From Streptococcus suis (GTDB taxonomy: Bacteria > Bacillota > Bacilli > Lactobacillales > Streptococcaceae): a DNA stretch of 51,351 nt. Both the position numbers and the translations under genes were made by a program. The notes under the pieces are model-generated. The model ran no database searches. It was not told the origin of the DNA and saw only the letters and a list, made by a program, of their open reading frames with translations. Of this stretch, positions 17,002-26,133 are shown in pieces (the first letter of the stretch is position 1; every line of letters begins with the position of its first letter). Location of the stretch: positions 543,554-594,904 of the forward strand of contig JAKTNI010000001.1 in assembly GCA_029593505.1 (NCBI GenBank). Direction: 5' to 3'.

Positions 17002-19473
17002 TTATATAAATAATTGCATATTGGCTTTCTCACTATCACCAATAAAAGTGGCAACTCCTCCATATTCTACAAAATCGAACAGCTCTTCTTTCTCAATACC
17101 CATCAAATCCATGCTCATGGTACATGCAACAAATTTCACACCTAGTTTGTGAGCTTGATGAACCATATCAGGAAGAGACTCAACATTTTTTTGTTTCATG
17201 ATATGTTTAATCATAGCTGGCCCCATTCCTCCCATATTCATCTGAGATAGGGGTAATTTTTCAGCACTTGACGGAAGCATTAAATCAAACAGTTTAGCTA
17301 TTCCTGATTTTTTCACTGACGTCTTTTTGAGAATGGATAAGCCCCAGAATGTAAAGAACATCGTTACTTTTTTCCCGTATGCAGCCGCACCTGAAGCAAT
17401 AATCATGGAAGCTAAAGCTTTGTCTAAATCACCACTAAAAACAACCATAGTAGCACCATCTTTAGTCTCTTGCAAAACTCCTTCTTGTTCTAAAAGAGCC
17501 AAATTTGTATTTTCTATAATTGGATTGTTAATCTGTCCTTTTACAATGGTGGCAATAACTTTTCCATTTTCAATTTTATTATCTATCAAAGTATTTCCAG
17601 TATTACGGCACCAAGCTTCAATATCAGCACTAAAACCGAAATCACTAGCTATAACTTCTACTTGCTGTCCAGATGACATCATTTCGACAGTATTTTTCAC
17701 TTTTAAAATCGGACCAGGGCACTGTAAACCGCAAGCATCTAAATGTAACAACTCTGACGATTCTTCATTCTTTTTATCTGCCATAGTCTCCATAGGTTTA
17801 AATTGATTTTCAAATTCAATTGTTTTTAGTTGGTATTTGGCTGTTTTATAAGTTTTGTAACCACCATCTAAATTTTTGACTTCAAATCCCGCTTGACTTA
17901 AAATACGTGCTGCATTGTAACCACGATGACCAACCTGACAAAATACATAAATAGATTTGTTTTTTGGTAATTCTTCCAAACGGCTACGCAATTGATTCAA
18001 AGGAATTTGATGACTAGATTCAATCGTACCGGTTGCTAATTCAAATTCTTCCCTAACATCTAAAAAGTAAGCATTGTCTTGAAGTAAACTATCTACTTCT
18101 GACCATTGAAAAGTAGTAACTCTTCCTGAAAGAATATTATCAGCAGTGTATCCTAACATGTTAACGGGATCTTTTGCAGATGAATAAGGTGGTGCATAAG
18201 CTAACTCAATACTAGCTAATTGATCAACACTTGCTCCAAAATGCATAGCTGTAGCGATAACATCTATTCGTTTCTCTACTCCTTCTGTTCCGACTGCTTG
18301 AGCACCTAAGATTTTTCCATCTTTTCCAAATAAAAGTTTTAGAGCAATTGGAGAGGCTCCTGGATAATAGCCAGCATGCGAATTAGGATGAATATGAATC
18401 ACATCATATTCCACAGCTGCCTGTTTCAGTAACCTCTCGCTATTTCCAGTACTAGCTACAGTCAATTCAAAAACTTTAGCCACAGATGTCCCTTGTGTTC
18501 CATTATAAGCAGCATCTATTTTATTGATAATATCTGCAACTAATCTTCCTTGTCGATTAGCTGGCCATGCAAGTGGAATATGAGTCGGCTGTCCATTGAC
18601 TAGATCAACAACTTCAACCACATCACCAATAGCATAAATATCTTTCACACTAGTTTGCATTTGTGGACTAACCTTGATTCCTCCTTTAAAGCCTAATTCT
18701 ATTCCAGCTTTCTTTGCTAGAGTATTTTCAGGAAGAACTCCAATAGCTAGGATTGTCATATCAGACTGTAAAGTACGTCCGCTTGTTAGAACTAATTCTT
18801 TTCCTTTATTACGAAACTCTTTCAAGCCATCATTTAATATCAAGTTTACGTCGTGACTATTTATTTGAGAATGCAATATTTGAGCCATTTCAATATCAAT
18901 GGTTGGCATAACTTGTGAAGCCATCTCAATCAAATGAACCCGAATTCCCAGTTCAACAAGATTTTCCATCATTTCAAGACCAATAAATCCACCACCGACA
19001 ACAGTTGCTGTTTGAACATGGTTATCTTCTATGTAAGTCTTAATTTGATCCATATCTGGGATATTTCTTAAACTAAAGACATTGTTAGCTTGATTCAGTC
19101 CATCAATAGGGGGAACTATCGCTGTTGCACCTGTTGAGATAATGAGCTTATCATATGACTCAACATAACTTTCACCAGTTTGATGATTTAAAACAGTCAC
19201 GCTTTTACTTTCTGGATTAATAGCTGTTACCTCAGAAAAATTTCTGACATCTAAAGCATATTGCTGATTCATACCATCAACTGTTTGAAGTAACAAATTA
19301 TCACGTTCTTTTATTATTCCTCCGACATGATAGGGAAGACCGCAATTGGCAAATGAAATATGTTCACCTTTCTCAAATACAATAATAGTATCATCTTCGC
19401 TTAAACGACGTAATCTAGTTGCAGCTGTAGCACCTCCTGCTACCCCACCAATAATCACAATTTTTTTTGACAT
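17002..19473 (-). CDS. CoA-disulfide-reductase-like flavoprotein fused to rhodanese, TusA and DsrE domains
   Basis: The 823-residue fusion contains four parts. The first is a FAD/NAD(P)H reductase (about 1-445) with IIGGVAGGATAA and active-site Cys44 in SFANCGLPYHVGG, as in CoA-disulfide and CoA-persulfide reductases. A rhodanese domain (about 455-555) has its catalytic Cys in VFCQVGHRGYNAA. A TusA/SirA-like domain (about 575-650) has CGLQCPGPILKVK. The last is a DsrE/DsrE2-like domain (about 665-823) with Cys in VACTMSMDLMG. The chain of reactive cysteines suggests relay and reduction of sulfane sulfur in the cytosol, protecting against persulfide or sulfide stress. SD AGGAG precedes ATG at 19473. 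The promoter has a CsoR-family operator. Confidence 0.9.
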   Translation of the reverse strand: MSKKIVIIGGVAGGATAATRLRRLSEDDTIIVFEKGEHISFANCGLPYHVGGIIKERDNLLLQTVDGMNQQYALDVRNFSEVTAINPESKSVTVLNHQTGESYVESYDKLIISTGATAIVPPIDGLNQANNVFSLRNIPDMDQIKTYIEDNHVQTATVVGGGFIGLEMMENLVELGIRVHLIEMASQVMPTIDIEMAQILHSQINSHDVNLILNDGLKEFRNKGKELVLTSGRTLQSDMTILAIGVLPENTLAKKAGIELGFKGGIKVSPQMQTSVKDIYAIGDVVEVVDLVNGQPTHIPLAWPANRQGRLVADIINKIDAAYNGTQGTSVAKVFELTVASTGNSERLLKQAAVEYDVIHIHPNSHAGYYPGASPIALKLLFGKDGKILGAQAVGTEGVEKRIDVIATAMHFGASVDQLASIELAYAPPYSSAKDPVNMLGYTADNILSGRVTTFQWSEVDSLLQDNAYFLDVREEFELATGTIESSHQIPLNQLRSRLEELPKNKSIYVFCQVGHRGYNAARILSQAGFEVKNLDGGYKTYKTAKYQLKTIEFENQFKPMETMADKKNEESSELLHLDACGLQCPGPILKVKNTVEMMSSGQQVEVIASDFGFSADIEAWCRNTGNTLIDNKIENGKVIATIVKGQINNPIIENTNLALLEQEGVLQETKDGATMVVFSGDLDKALASMIIASGAAAYGKKVTMFFTFWGLSILKKTSVKKSGIAKLFDLMLPSSAEKLPLSQMNMGGMGPAMIKHIMKQKNVESLPDMVHQAHKLGVKFVACTMSMDLMGIEKEELFDFVEYGGVATFIGDSEKANMQLFI

Positions 19474-19505
19474 CAATAATCTACTCCTACATATTTAATA
19501 GATAC

Positions 19506-19534
19506 ATTATATACCTATAGGGGTATGATGTCAA
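19506..19534 (-). promoter_or_regulatory. Promoter with CsoR/CstR-like operator filling the spacer
   Basis: On the minus strand TTGACA (19529-19534), 17 bases, TATAAT (19506-19511). The spacer reads TCATACCCCTATAGGTA; ATACCCCTATAGGTAT is a close match to the G-tract quasi-palindrome recognised by CsoR-family repressors (CsoR for copper, CstR for persulfide). No CsoR-family gene is in the window, so the regulator would act from elsewhere. Given the gene product, a CstR-type persulfide sensor is the likely owner. Confidence 0.75.
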
Positions 19535-19555
19535 ATGTTATTACTTTAAATAAAA

Positions 19556-19579
19556 AAGCAATAGAACTTTCTATTGCTT
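19556..19579 (-). terminator. Terminator after the D-lactate dehydrogenase gene
   Basis: AAGCAATAG pairs perfectly with CTATTGCTT across six bases, and on the minus strand the stem is followed by TTTTTT. It separates the pfoR-ldhD operon from the flavoprotein promoter. Confidence 0.8.
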
Positions 19580-19672
19580 AAGAATCGCTTGTTATAAAAA
19601 ATTTTATTTCTATTCAAGAGTATTAGACTACATATTTTTAATCTATAAAGTTATCTCTAACTTCGTTTAACA

Positions 19673-20665
19673 TCAATTCACTTTATTTGGTGTTGTCCCT
19701 GTTTGCATCACTTCCAAGCAGGAATTCAAAGCACCTTCTACTAAATTTTTAACAGATTCATCTGTATAATAGGCAACATGTGGTGTGTATATAACTTTTG
19801 GATGCTGAATTAAGGATACAAAATCTTGATCAGTAATATTTTTATCAGTCCAATCTTTAGGAATATAGGGTGCTTCAAACTCATAAGTATCAATACCTGC
19901 TCCTTCAAGTAAATCTTGATCTAAGGCCTCAAGGAGATCTTTTGTTTTCACCAATGATCCACGACTCATATTCATAAAAATAGCACCTTTTTTGAATTTT
20001 TTAAACATTTCCATATTAAAAAGATGGAAATTATCAGGAGTAGATGGCATATGAAGCGAAACTAAATCAGCATTTTTTATAGCGTCTTCAACAGTATCAA
20101 CATAGTCCAAAATACCTTCTGCTACTGGATTGCGATAAATATCATATCCTATAACTTTACAGCCAAAGCCTTTAAATATAGTCGCTGCAGCCAATCCAAT
20201 TCTCCCAGTTCCAATAATAGCCACTACCATATCTCCTAATACGCGCCCTCTTATTGGCAAAGTCCATGAAAAGTTTTGCATCTGAACATTGGAACGAATT
20301 AATTCAATTTTACGGATAATATTCAAAGCAATTGTTACTGTAAATTCTGCAATCGATTCAGGGGAGTAGCTGGGAACATTACTGATGATAATATCATTCC
20401 TTTTAGCAAGCTCAAGATTATACATATCTACTCCAGCACTTCGTTGAGCAATTTGTTTGATTCCCATTTCTTTTAGCAATGGATAGATTGCTTCATCAAG
20501 AGGACCGACTTGGGAATTCGCGATACAATCAAAACCAGTGGCTTCTTGAATTGTCTCTAACGTTAGCGGACTCTCAGTCATAGAAACTTCTACTTGATTA
20601 ACATGTGCCCAATTTTCTACTAAATTTACCTCTTCTTCTCTCACGTTATATAATTTAATTTTCAT
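19673..20665 (-). CDS. D-2-hydroxyacid dehydrogenase (D-lactate dehydrogenase type)
   Basis: The 330-residue enzyme reduces 2-oxo acids to D-2-hydroxy acids with NADH. It has GTGRIG (about residues 153-158), catalytic Arg in NMSRGSLV, Glu in GAGIDTYEFE and His in TPHVAYYT; AQRSAGVDMYNL is typical for the LdhA/VanH branch. Its pairing with a PfoR-like membrane protein (12-base gap) and a divergent LysR regulator suggests a dedicated carbon-metabolism unit. The true substrate may be another 2-oxo acid. Confidence 0.88.
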   Translation of the reverse strand: MKIKLYNVREEEVNLVENWAHVNQVEVSMTESPLTLETIQEATGFDCIANSQVGPLDEAIYPLLKEMGIKQIAQRSAGVDMYNLELAKRNDIIISNVPSYSPESIAEFTVTIALNIIRKIELIRSNVQMQNFSWTLPIRGRVLGDMVVAIIGTGRIGLAAATIFKGFGCKVIGYDIYRNPVAEGILDYVDTVEDAIKNADLVSLHMPSTPDNFHLFNMEMFKKFKKGAIFMNMSRGSLVKTKDLLEALDQDLLEGAGIDTYEFEAPYIPKDWTDKNITDQDFVSLIQHPKVIYTPHVAYYTDESVKNLVEGALNSCLEVMQTGTTPNKVN

Positions 20666-20677
20666 GATACAACCACC

Positions 20678-21736
20678 TTAAATATCTAATTTATAATCAA
20701 TAGGATCAATTATTTTAAGAACTTTTACAAAGATATAGTTAAAAGTTCCATTTAATAAGATAGGGAATACAACAAATATTGTGATAATTAATAAGATATT
20801 AGAGACTGACCAACCACCCTCTGCTAAATTTAATGCATTGATTGGACCGATTAAACCACTAATACCAAAACCTGCACTAGCTGGTGTACCCTGAATATTA
20901 AATAAAGCTGCAAATATACCTAATATTGCGGCAGAAGATATCATTGGTAGCATAATTTTAGGCTTCGCTAAAACATTTGCCATTGAAATTTTTGGAGAAC
21001 CTAGAACATGAGCTAATGCAGTTCCTTTCGAATTAACTGACCAACCAGCCATACACAGTCCAAAACTTGCTGCACAAATTCCTAGATTAGCTGCGCCAGA
21101 ACCAATACCTGATAAACTAATAGCCAAAGCAATACCTACTGTCGTGATAGGCGATACAATAAGAAAACAAAAAATCATTGCTATCAGAATAGACATTACA
21201 ATTGGTTGTAAACCAAGCAGTGAAGCAATACCTTGCCCAATCATTGTAGTAAATATTTTTACATATGGTAATAAAAGATGTCCAATTCCACCTACAAGCA
21301 ATAAGGTAATAGTTGGAATGACAATTAAAGCAAATGACTTTGTTTTGTCAGATAGAAATTGAATGACAAGAACACCTAATGCAGCTGTAATTCCCATATT
21401 AATGATATCTCCAGTACCTTTTAACATGATAGCTCCATCTACAAAATTAAGTGCTCCTCCTGCAAACATGACAGCAAGACCAAGAGAAACCGATTGCATA
21501 GGATTAAATTTAAAATGAAGTCCAACGATGATACCAATCGCTAACCCCATCATACTTGCTGAAAAAGCAGTTGCAGCAAGTAAAGTACCAAAACCTGACC
21601 ACATCGGTAACAATGCTTTCATTAATTCACCAAGTATCGCTCCTGGAATAAGAACAATTACAGTACCTAACGATAATCCATTTAAAACATTCATTACAAA
21701 CGACTTAATCGTTTGTTTTTGTACATCTTCTGTCAT
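20678..21736 (-). CDS. PfoR-like PTS EIIC-type membrane protein
   Basis: The 352-residue, very hydrophobic protein has about ten helices, glycine/alanine-rich, and belongs to the PTS_EIIC_2 (PfoS/R) family. SPITTVGIALAISLSGIGSGAANLG is the most characteristic stretch. No EIIA or EIIB domain is fused or adjacent, so a sugar phosphotransfer role is doubtful; members have been annotated as perfringolysin regulators and putative transporters. It starts the operon with the dehydrogenase. SD AAAGGAGG precedes the ATG. Confidence 0.8.
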   Translation of the reverse strand: MTEDVQKQTIKSFVMNVLNGLSLGTVIVLIPGAILGELMKALLPMWSGFGTLLAATAFSASMMGLAIGIIVGLHFKFNPMQSVSLGLAVMFAGGALNFVDGAIMLKGTGDIINMGITAALGVLVIQFLSDKTKSFALIVIPTITLLLVGGIGHLLLPYVKIFTTMIGQGIASLLGLQPIVMSILIAMIFCFLIVSPITTVGIALAISLSGIGSGAANLGICAASFGLCMAGWSVNSKGTALAHVLGSPKISMANVLAKPKIMLPMISSAAILGIFAALFNIQGTPASAGFGISGLIGPINALNLAEGGWSVSNILLIITIFVVFPILLNGTFNYIFVKVLKIIDPIDYKLDI

Positions 21737-21771
21737 GAGATGCCTCCTTTAAAAAATATTATTTGTGATAT

Positions 21772-21793
21772 TTATAACTATCTATAGTTATAA
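21772..21793. promoter_or_regulatory. Palindromic operator between pfoR-like and lysR-type genes
   Basis: TTATAACTAT and ATAGTTATAA form perfect ten-base arms around CT. It contains T-N11-A spacing expected for LysR-type regulators. It lies just upstream of the minus-strand operon. A related half, AGTTATAAAACTATAA, occurs about 30 bases further on, suggesting two sites between the divergent genes. Confidence 0.6.
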
Positions 21794-21926
21794 CACAGAT
21801 AAAATAAAAAATAAAATTGAAATAAGTTATAAAACTATAATATTTTCTAATACATTGAGAAAAATATCACATGAAGTGAATGACTTAGACTTATGATATA
21901 ATGAAAGCAATGAAAAGGGAGATAAA

Positions 21927-22811
21927 ATGGATATTAGACAACTAACATACTTCATCGCTGTTGCAGAGTCAAAAAATTATTCGCGGGCTGCTAAGAATCT
22001 CTTTGTAACTCAACCAACTCTTTCACAATCTATAAAAAAATTAGAGAGTGAATTAAATGCCATTCTTTTTCTTCAAAACGGCAGACAATTAACACTTACT
22101 GAAGCTGGTGAAATCCTCTATGAGCGTGGCCAAATACTAATCACTAATATTAATCAAATGGTTACAGAAATCCAACAATTAAATCAGAAGAAAAAAGAAA
22201 CCATTCGTATTGGACTAACAGCACTTTTTGCTATTCAATTTATGAAACAAATTGCAACTTTCATGGCAACACATTCCAATATTGAGGTATCATTAATTCA
22301 AGAAGGATCTCGTAAACTGCAAGAATTATTAGCAAAAGGTGAGATAGACATTGCTTTGTTATCTTTCCCGAGTACACGTGGCGACATTACAATTGAACCA
22401 CTACAAACCTCTATACAGGGTTATAAAGTTAGTATAGTGATGACAAAAGATCATCCACTAGCTAAGTATCCAGAAATTGAACTACTAGATTTAAAAGATC
22501 AAAAAATTGCTTCATTAAATGAACATTATATGCTTGGAGAAATGTTACCACGTAGATGCCGCTCTTTAGGTTTTGATCCTCATATTGTTTTTAAGCACAA
22601 TGACTGGGAAGTTTTAATCCATAGTCTACACGACCTTAATGCCGTAACAATTCTCCCAAGTGAATTTGAAAAAATTAGTAAAGTTTCCGATTTGCATTGG
22701 ATTCCATTGAAGGATAAAAATAACTTCTATCCTATTGGTATTGCTTATCGAAACGATATTATATTCAGTCCACTAATAGAAGAATTTTTAACTATAATCA
22801 AAACAAACTAG
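21927..22811 (+). CDS. LysR-family transcriptional regulator
   Basis: The 294-residue protein has the N-terminal winged helix (MDIRQLTYFIAVAESKNYSRAAKNLFVTQPTLSQSIKKLE, residues 1-40) and a two-lobe periplasmic-binding-like effector domain. It is divergent from the pfoR-ldhD pair and probably controls it through the palindrome between them. TATAAT at 21897-21902 and SD AAAGGGAG support the start. The effector is unknown, perhaps a 2-oxo or hydroxy acid. Confidence 0.9.
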   Translation: MDIRQLTYFIAVAESKNYSRAAKNLFVTQPTLSQSIKKLESELNAILFLQNGRQLTLTEAGEILYERGQILITNINQMVTEIQQLNQKKKETIRIGLTALFAIQFMKQIATFMATHSNIEVSLIQEGSRKLQELLAKGEIDIALLSFPSTRGDITIEPLQTSIQGYKVSIVMTKDHPLAKYPEIELLDLKDQKIASLNEHYMLGEMLPRRCRSLGFDPHIVFKHNDWEVLIHSLHDLNAVTILPSEFEKISKVSDLHWIPLKDKNNFYPIGIAYRNDIIFSPLIEEFLTIIKTN

Positions 22812-23174
22812 ATTTACAATACATTCGAAAAATCTAATTATCAATTTAGGCTAAAAAAATTAATATTATTCAAAATATATTGTAAAGTATTCTTTCGCCT
22901 CTCTAACCATAAATAATCTTTCAGAATATTGAGAGATTTTTTTAGATTCTTCCTATGATGTAACGAACATATTTCAACTCCAAATTCACCATTTAACCAA
23001 ATAATCATATATCCTACTTTCTAGTCTTTTGTATTACATAATATATATTATGTAATATTTAGTGAATGACTTTTATCATGTCTCATTCCATAAGCTACAA
23101 AACAAATAAACCACCCGTTTCTAGCGGGTGGTTACGATTCAGAAAAAACAACTTCTGTATAATTACTTTCTTTA
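22812..23174. other. Intergenic region between lysR-type gene and ffh
   Basis: No gene is seen. A weak hairpin with a T-run at 22914-22946 may end the LysR transcript. A perfect 24-base AT-only-centred palindrome lies at 23033-23056 (arms ATTACATAATAT). The ffh terminator is at 23109-23133. Confidence 0.6.
23109..23133 (-). terminator. Terminator of ylxM-ffh
   Basis: AACCACCCG pairs perfectly with CGGGTGGTT across a seven-base loop and is followed on the minus strand by TTATTTGTTTT, 42 bases after the ffh stop. Confidence 0.9.
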
Positions 23175-24740
23175 CTATTTACGCTTTTTCTTTGCTTTTT
23201 TTATCTTATTGGCTTGACGTTTCATGGCTTGTTTCATCGCAAACTCACCTATTTTTCCTTTTAAACCGCCACCAAACATCTGAGACATATCTGGAAGTCC
23301 TGCACCACCTATTAGCTGACTCATATCAGGCATGCCATTTCCACCCATCATATCTTGAAGAGCTGACATATCCATTCCATTCATATTTTTAGGAAGATTA
23401 TTCGGATTAATCCCCATTTGCTTCATCATTTTATTCATATCACCAGACATGACACCTTGCATCATCGTTTTAGCTTGGTTGAAGTCTTTGATAAATTTAT
23501 TCACTTCCACAAATGTATTCCCAGATCCATTTGCAATCCGACGACGACGACTAGGAGATAATAAATCCGGATTTTCACGTTCTTCTGGTGTCATAGAAGA
23601 AACAATTGCACGTTTACGAGCTATTTGCTTCTCATCTATTTTTAAATTAGTAAGAGCTGGATTGGCAGCCATACCAGGAATCATCTTTAAAAGATCTTCC
23701 ATTGGCCCCATATTTTGAACCTGATCTAGCTGATCAATGAAGTCATTAAAATCAAAGGTATTTTCTCGCATTTTTTCTGCAAGTTCCAGTGATTTTTTCT
23801 CATCATATTCCTGACTCGCTTTTTCAATCAACGTCAGCATGTCTCCCATTCCGAGAATGCGAGAGGACATACGATCTGGATGGAAAGTTTCGATATCGGT
23901 GATTTTTTCACCAGTACCGGTAAATTTGATTGGCTTATCAGTTATATGGCGAACAGATAGCGCAGCACCACCACGAGTATCTCCATCAATCTTTGTTAAA
24001 ATGACCCCCGTAATCGCTAGTTGATCATTAAATTCACGAGCAACATTTGCTGCTTCTTGACCAATCATTGCATCTACAACCAATAATATCTCATTTGGTT
24101 GTGCAAATTCTTTGATTTCTCTCAATTCAGCCATGAGAGCTTGGTCAATTTGGAGACGACCTGCGGTATCGATCAAGACATAATCATTATGATTGGCTTT
24201 GGCCTGCTCTAAACCTTGTCGAACAATCTCCAGAGCAGGTACTTGGTTCCCCAACTCAAATACTGGAACATCAATTTGTTGTCCAAGTGTTTTTAATTGA
24301 TCTATCGCTGCTGGACGATAAATATCGGCAGCAATTAATAACGGACGAGCATTTTCTTCTTGTTTCAGTTTATTGGCTAATTTTCCTGTAAAGGTTGTCT
24401 TACCAGCACCTTGTAAACCAGCCATCATAATAATCGTCGGAATTTTAGCTGATTTAATAATCTCTGATGTTTCTGACCCAAGAATAGCTGTTAATTCTTC
24501 ATCAACAATCTTGATAATTTGTTGAGCAGGGTTTAATGTTTCAATGACTTCGTGTCCGATAGCACGTTCACGAACTTTTTTGATAAAATCTTTAACGACT
24601 GGTAAAGCAACGTCAGCTTCTAACAAAGCCAAGCGAATTTCTTTAGTTGCTTCCTGAATATCACCTTCAGTAATTTTTCCTTTACGACGCAGATTTTTAA
24701 AGACATTCTGCAAACGTTCTGTTAAGTTTTCAAAAGCCAT
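23175..24740 (-). CDS. ffh: Signal recognition particle GTPase Ffh
   Basis: The 521-residue protein has an N-terminal bundle, the G domain with P-loop GLQGAGKTT (about residues 108-116) and DTAGR, TKIDGDTRGG, and a C-terminal methionine-rich M domain (from about 330) that binds 4.5S RNA and signal sequences; the tail has repeated GMPDMSQ/GLPDMSQ units. It delivers nascent membrane proteins to SecYEG through FtsY. The gene lies 12 bases after ylxM. Confidence 0.98.
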   Translation of the reverse strand: MAFENLTERLQNVFKNLRRKGKITEGDIQEATKEIRLALLEADVALPVVKDFIKKVRERAIGHEVIETLNPAQQIIKIVDEELTAILGSETSEIIKSAKIPTIIMMAGLQGAGKTTFTGKLANKLKQEENARPLLIAADIYRPAAIDQLKTLGQQIDVPVFELGNQVPALEIVRQGLEQAKANHNDYVLIDTAGRLQIDQALMAELREIKEFAQPNEILLVVDAMIGQEAANVAREFNDQLAITGVILTKIDGDTRGGAALSVRHITDKPIKFTGTGEKITDIETFHPDRMSSRILGMGDMLTLIEKASQEYDEKKSLELAEKMRENTFDFNDFIDQLDQVQNMGPMEDLLKMIPGMAANPALTNLKIDEKQIARKRAIVSSMTPEERENPDLLSPSRRRRIANGSGNTFVEVNKFIKDFNQAKTMMQGVMSGDMNKMMKQMGINPNNLPKNMNGMDMSALQDMMGGNGMPDMSQLIGGAGLPDMSQMFGGGLKGKIGEFAMKQAMKRQANKIKKAKKKRK

Positions 24741-24752
24741 TATTTTCTCCTT

Positions 24753-25085
24753 TTAATCTCTATTATCAATGCTAGTCAATATCTCTATTTTTTCTTTCAG
24801 AAAAGCATCTTTAGGATATTTTTCAATGATTTCATCACATATCTGGCTACGAACGATATAATCAGAATACATGTGTAACTTCATCTCGTAGTCTTCTAGT
24901 AACTTCTCTGTACGTTTAATATTATCATATACTGCTTGACGACTTACTTGAAATTCTTCTGCAATTTCAGCTAAACTATAATCATCTGCATAGTACAATT
25001 CAATATAGTTCATCTGCTTATCTGTCAATAAGGCTGCATAAAATTCAAATAACGCATTCATGCGATTGGTTTTTTCAATTTCCAT
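24753..25085 (-). CDS. ylxM: YlxM-family DNA-binding / SRP-associated protein
   Basis: The 110-residue protein has a sigma-like helix-turn-helix ([25 protein letters not shown]). YlxM is encoded with ffh in Gram-positives and modulates SRP function. Start [15 protein letters not shown] at 25085 is chosen because streptococcal homologues begin there. An upstream ATG at 25118 would add 11 residues without an SD. A TATAAT-like sequence sits only about seven bases before the chosen ATG, so either a nearly leaderless mRNA or an upstream promoter is possible. Confidence 0.88.
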   Translation of the reverse strand: MEIEKTNRMNALFEFYAALLTDKQMNYIELYYADDYSLAEIAEEFQVSRQAVYDNIKRTEKLLEDYEMKLHMYSDYIVRSQICDEIIEKYPKDAFLKEKIEILTSIDNRD

Positions 25086-25187
25086 AAACTTTATTATATC
25101 AAAATTTTCTTCTTTCATAAATAAGAATATGCGGATTTTATAGTGAATGATTTTATCACCTTTGTTTTTTACATAAATTATTTTATG

Positions 25188-25886
25188 CTAATTATTTTCT
25201 AAATAAAACTCAAACCGCTCCCCCACATACTGACTATTCACAAATTCAAAAGCTTGTCCATTTTCTAAATAAGAAATTTGTTTCAGAGCTAAAATTGCCT
25301 GATTCTTAGCAACTTGCAAATGTTTAGCAACTTTTTCATTTGCTAATCGAGCAAAAATAGTTTGTTTGCTTCTTCCAATTCGGTAACCATTTGCTGTCAA
25401 TGTCTTAAAAAAATGATTGGTCACGTCTTCTTTAGGAACATTTTGAATCAGTCTCTCAGGAATACTTGCTACTTCGTAAACAACAGGAACATTATCAGCA
25501 TACCGAATCCGCTCCATCCGAATAATATATTCTTCTGGCGCGAGATTAAGAAACTCTCTTTCCTTGTCGCTTGGTTTTGTTCTTACATAAGACAAGAGTT
25601 TGCTACTTGGAATTTTCCCTTGCAGTTGTACGATATCCGTAAAGGAAGTTGTACCACGCATTTTTTCCTGAACACGTGTATTGGCTACATAAGTTCCTGA
25701 ACCAACTTTACGTTGTAAAATTCCTTCTTCAACCAATAGTGTAATGCCTTGACGAAGTGTCATACGAGAAACTCTAAACTCTTCTGCTAAATCGCGCTCA
25801 CTTGGTAAACGTTGCCCAATTTCCCAAATACCTTTATCAATTTGTTCTTTAATTTTATCATGGATTGTAATATAGGTTGCTTTCAT
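25188..25886 (-). CDS. GntR-family (HutC/UTRA type) transcriptional regulator
   Basis: The 232-residue protein has an N-terminal GntR winged helix (LPSERDLAEEFRVSRMTLRQGITLLVEEGIL, about residues 27-57) and a UTRA effector domain. It is divergent from guaA, an arrangement conserved in streptococci. The effector is unknown; UTRA members usually sense sugar phosphates or similar small metabolites. SD GAGAGG precedes the ATG. Confidence 0.9.
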   Translation of the reverse strand: MKATYITIHDKIKEQIDKGIWEIGQRLPSERDLAEEFRVSRMTLRQGITLLVEEGILQRKVGSGTYVANTRVQEKMRGTTSFTDIVQLQGKIPSSKLLSYVRTKPSDKEREFLNLAPEEYIIRMERIRYADNVPVVYEVASIPERLIQNVPKEDVTNHFFKTLTANGYRIGRSKQTIFARLANEKVAKHLQVAKNQAILALKQISYLENGQAFEFVNSQYVGERFEFYLENN

Positions 25887-26042
25887 TTTCCTAGCCTCTC
25901 TTCTCTCTAGTTTACCAAAATTATAACCATTTGACCAACATAGACCGATTTTTATTTGTAAAAATAAATCACTAATAGTGTGGATTTATCAACTAAAAAT
26001 ACAAGCAACAAATACTATTCAAATACACATCCGTTGTAGGTT

Positions 26043-26090
26043 AATATTCGAAAAATATAAGTTGGAAAATGTTCGTTTTTATGTTAGAAT
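26043..26090 (+). promoter_or_regulatory. guaA promoter with PurBox-like sites
   Basis: TTGGAA (26062-26067), 17 bases, TAGAAT (26085-26090). AATGTTCGTTTTT (26068-26080) fits the reverse PurBox AWWGTTCGGWWWT at 12 of 13 positions, and AATATTCGAAAAA (26043-26055) is a weaker second copy 25 bases upstream. This suggests control by PurR, in line with purine synthesis. Confidence 0.55.
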
Positions 26091-26133
26091 GAGTAACAGT
26101 ATTTGAATTTTTTTCAAAACGAAAGGGTAAAAT

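Noticed and set aside
17327..17806. A 159-codon plus-strand frame inside the flavoprotein gene
   Set aside because: It is antisense to a gene with clear conserved domains, has no SD and its composition is that of a reverse-strand shadow.
26091..26133. A purine riboswitch before guaA
   Set aside because: The leader between the -10 box and the ATG is only about 40 bases, too short for a purine riboswitch.
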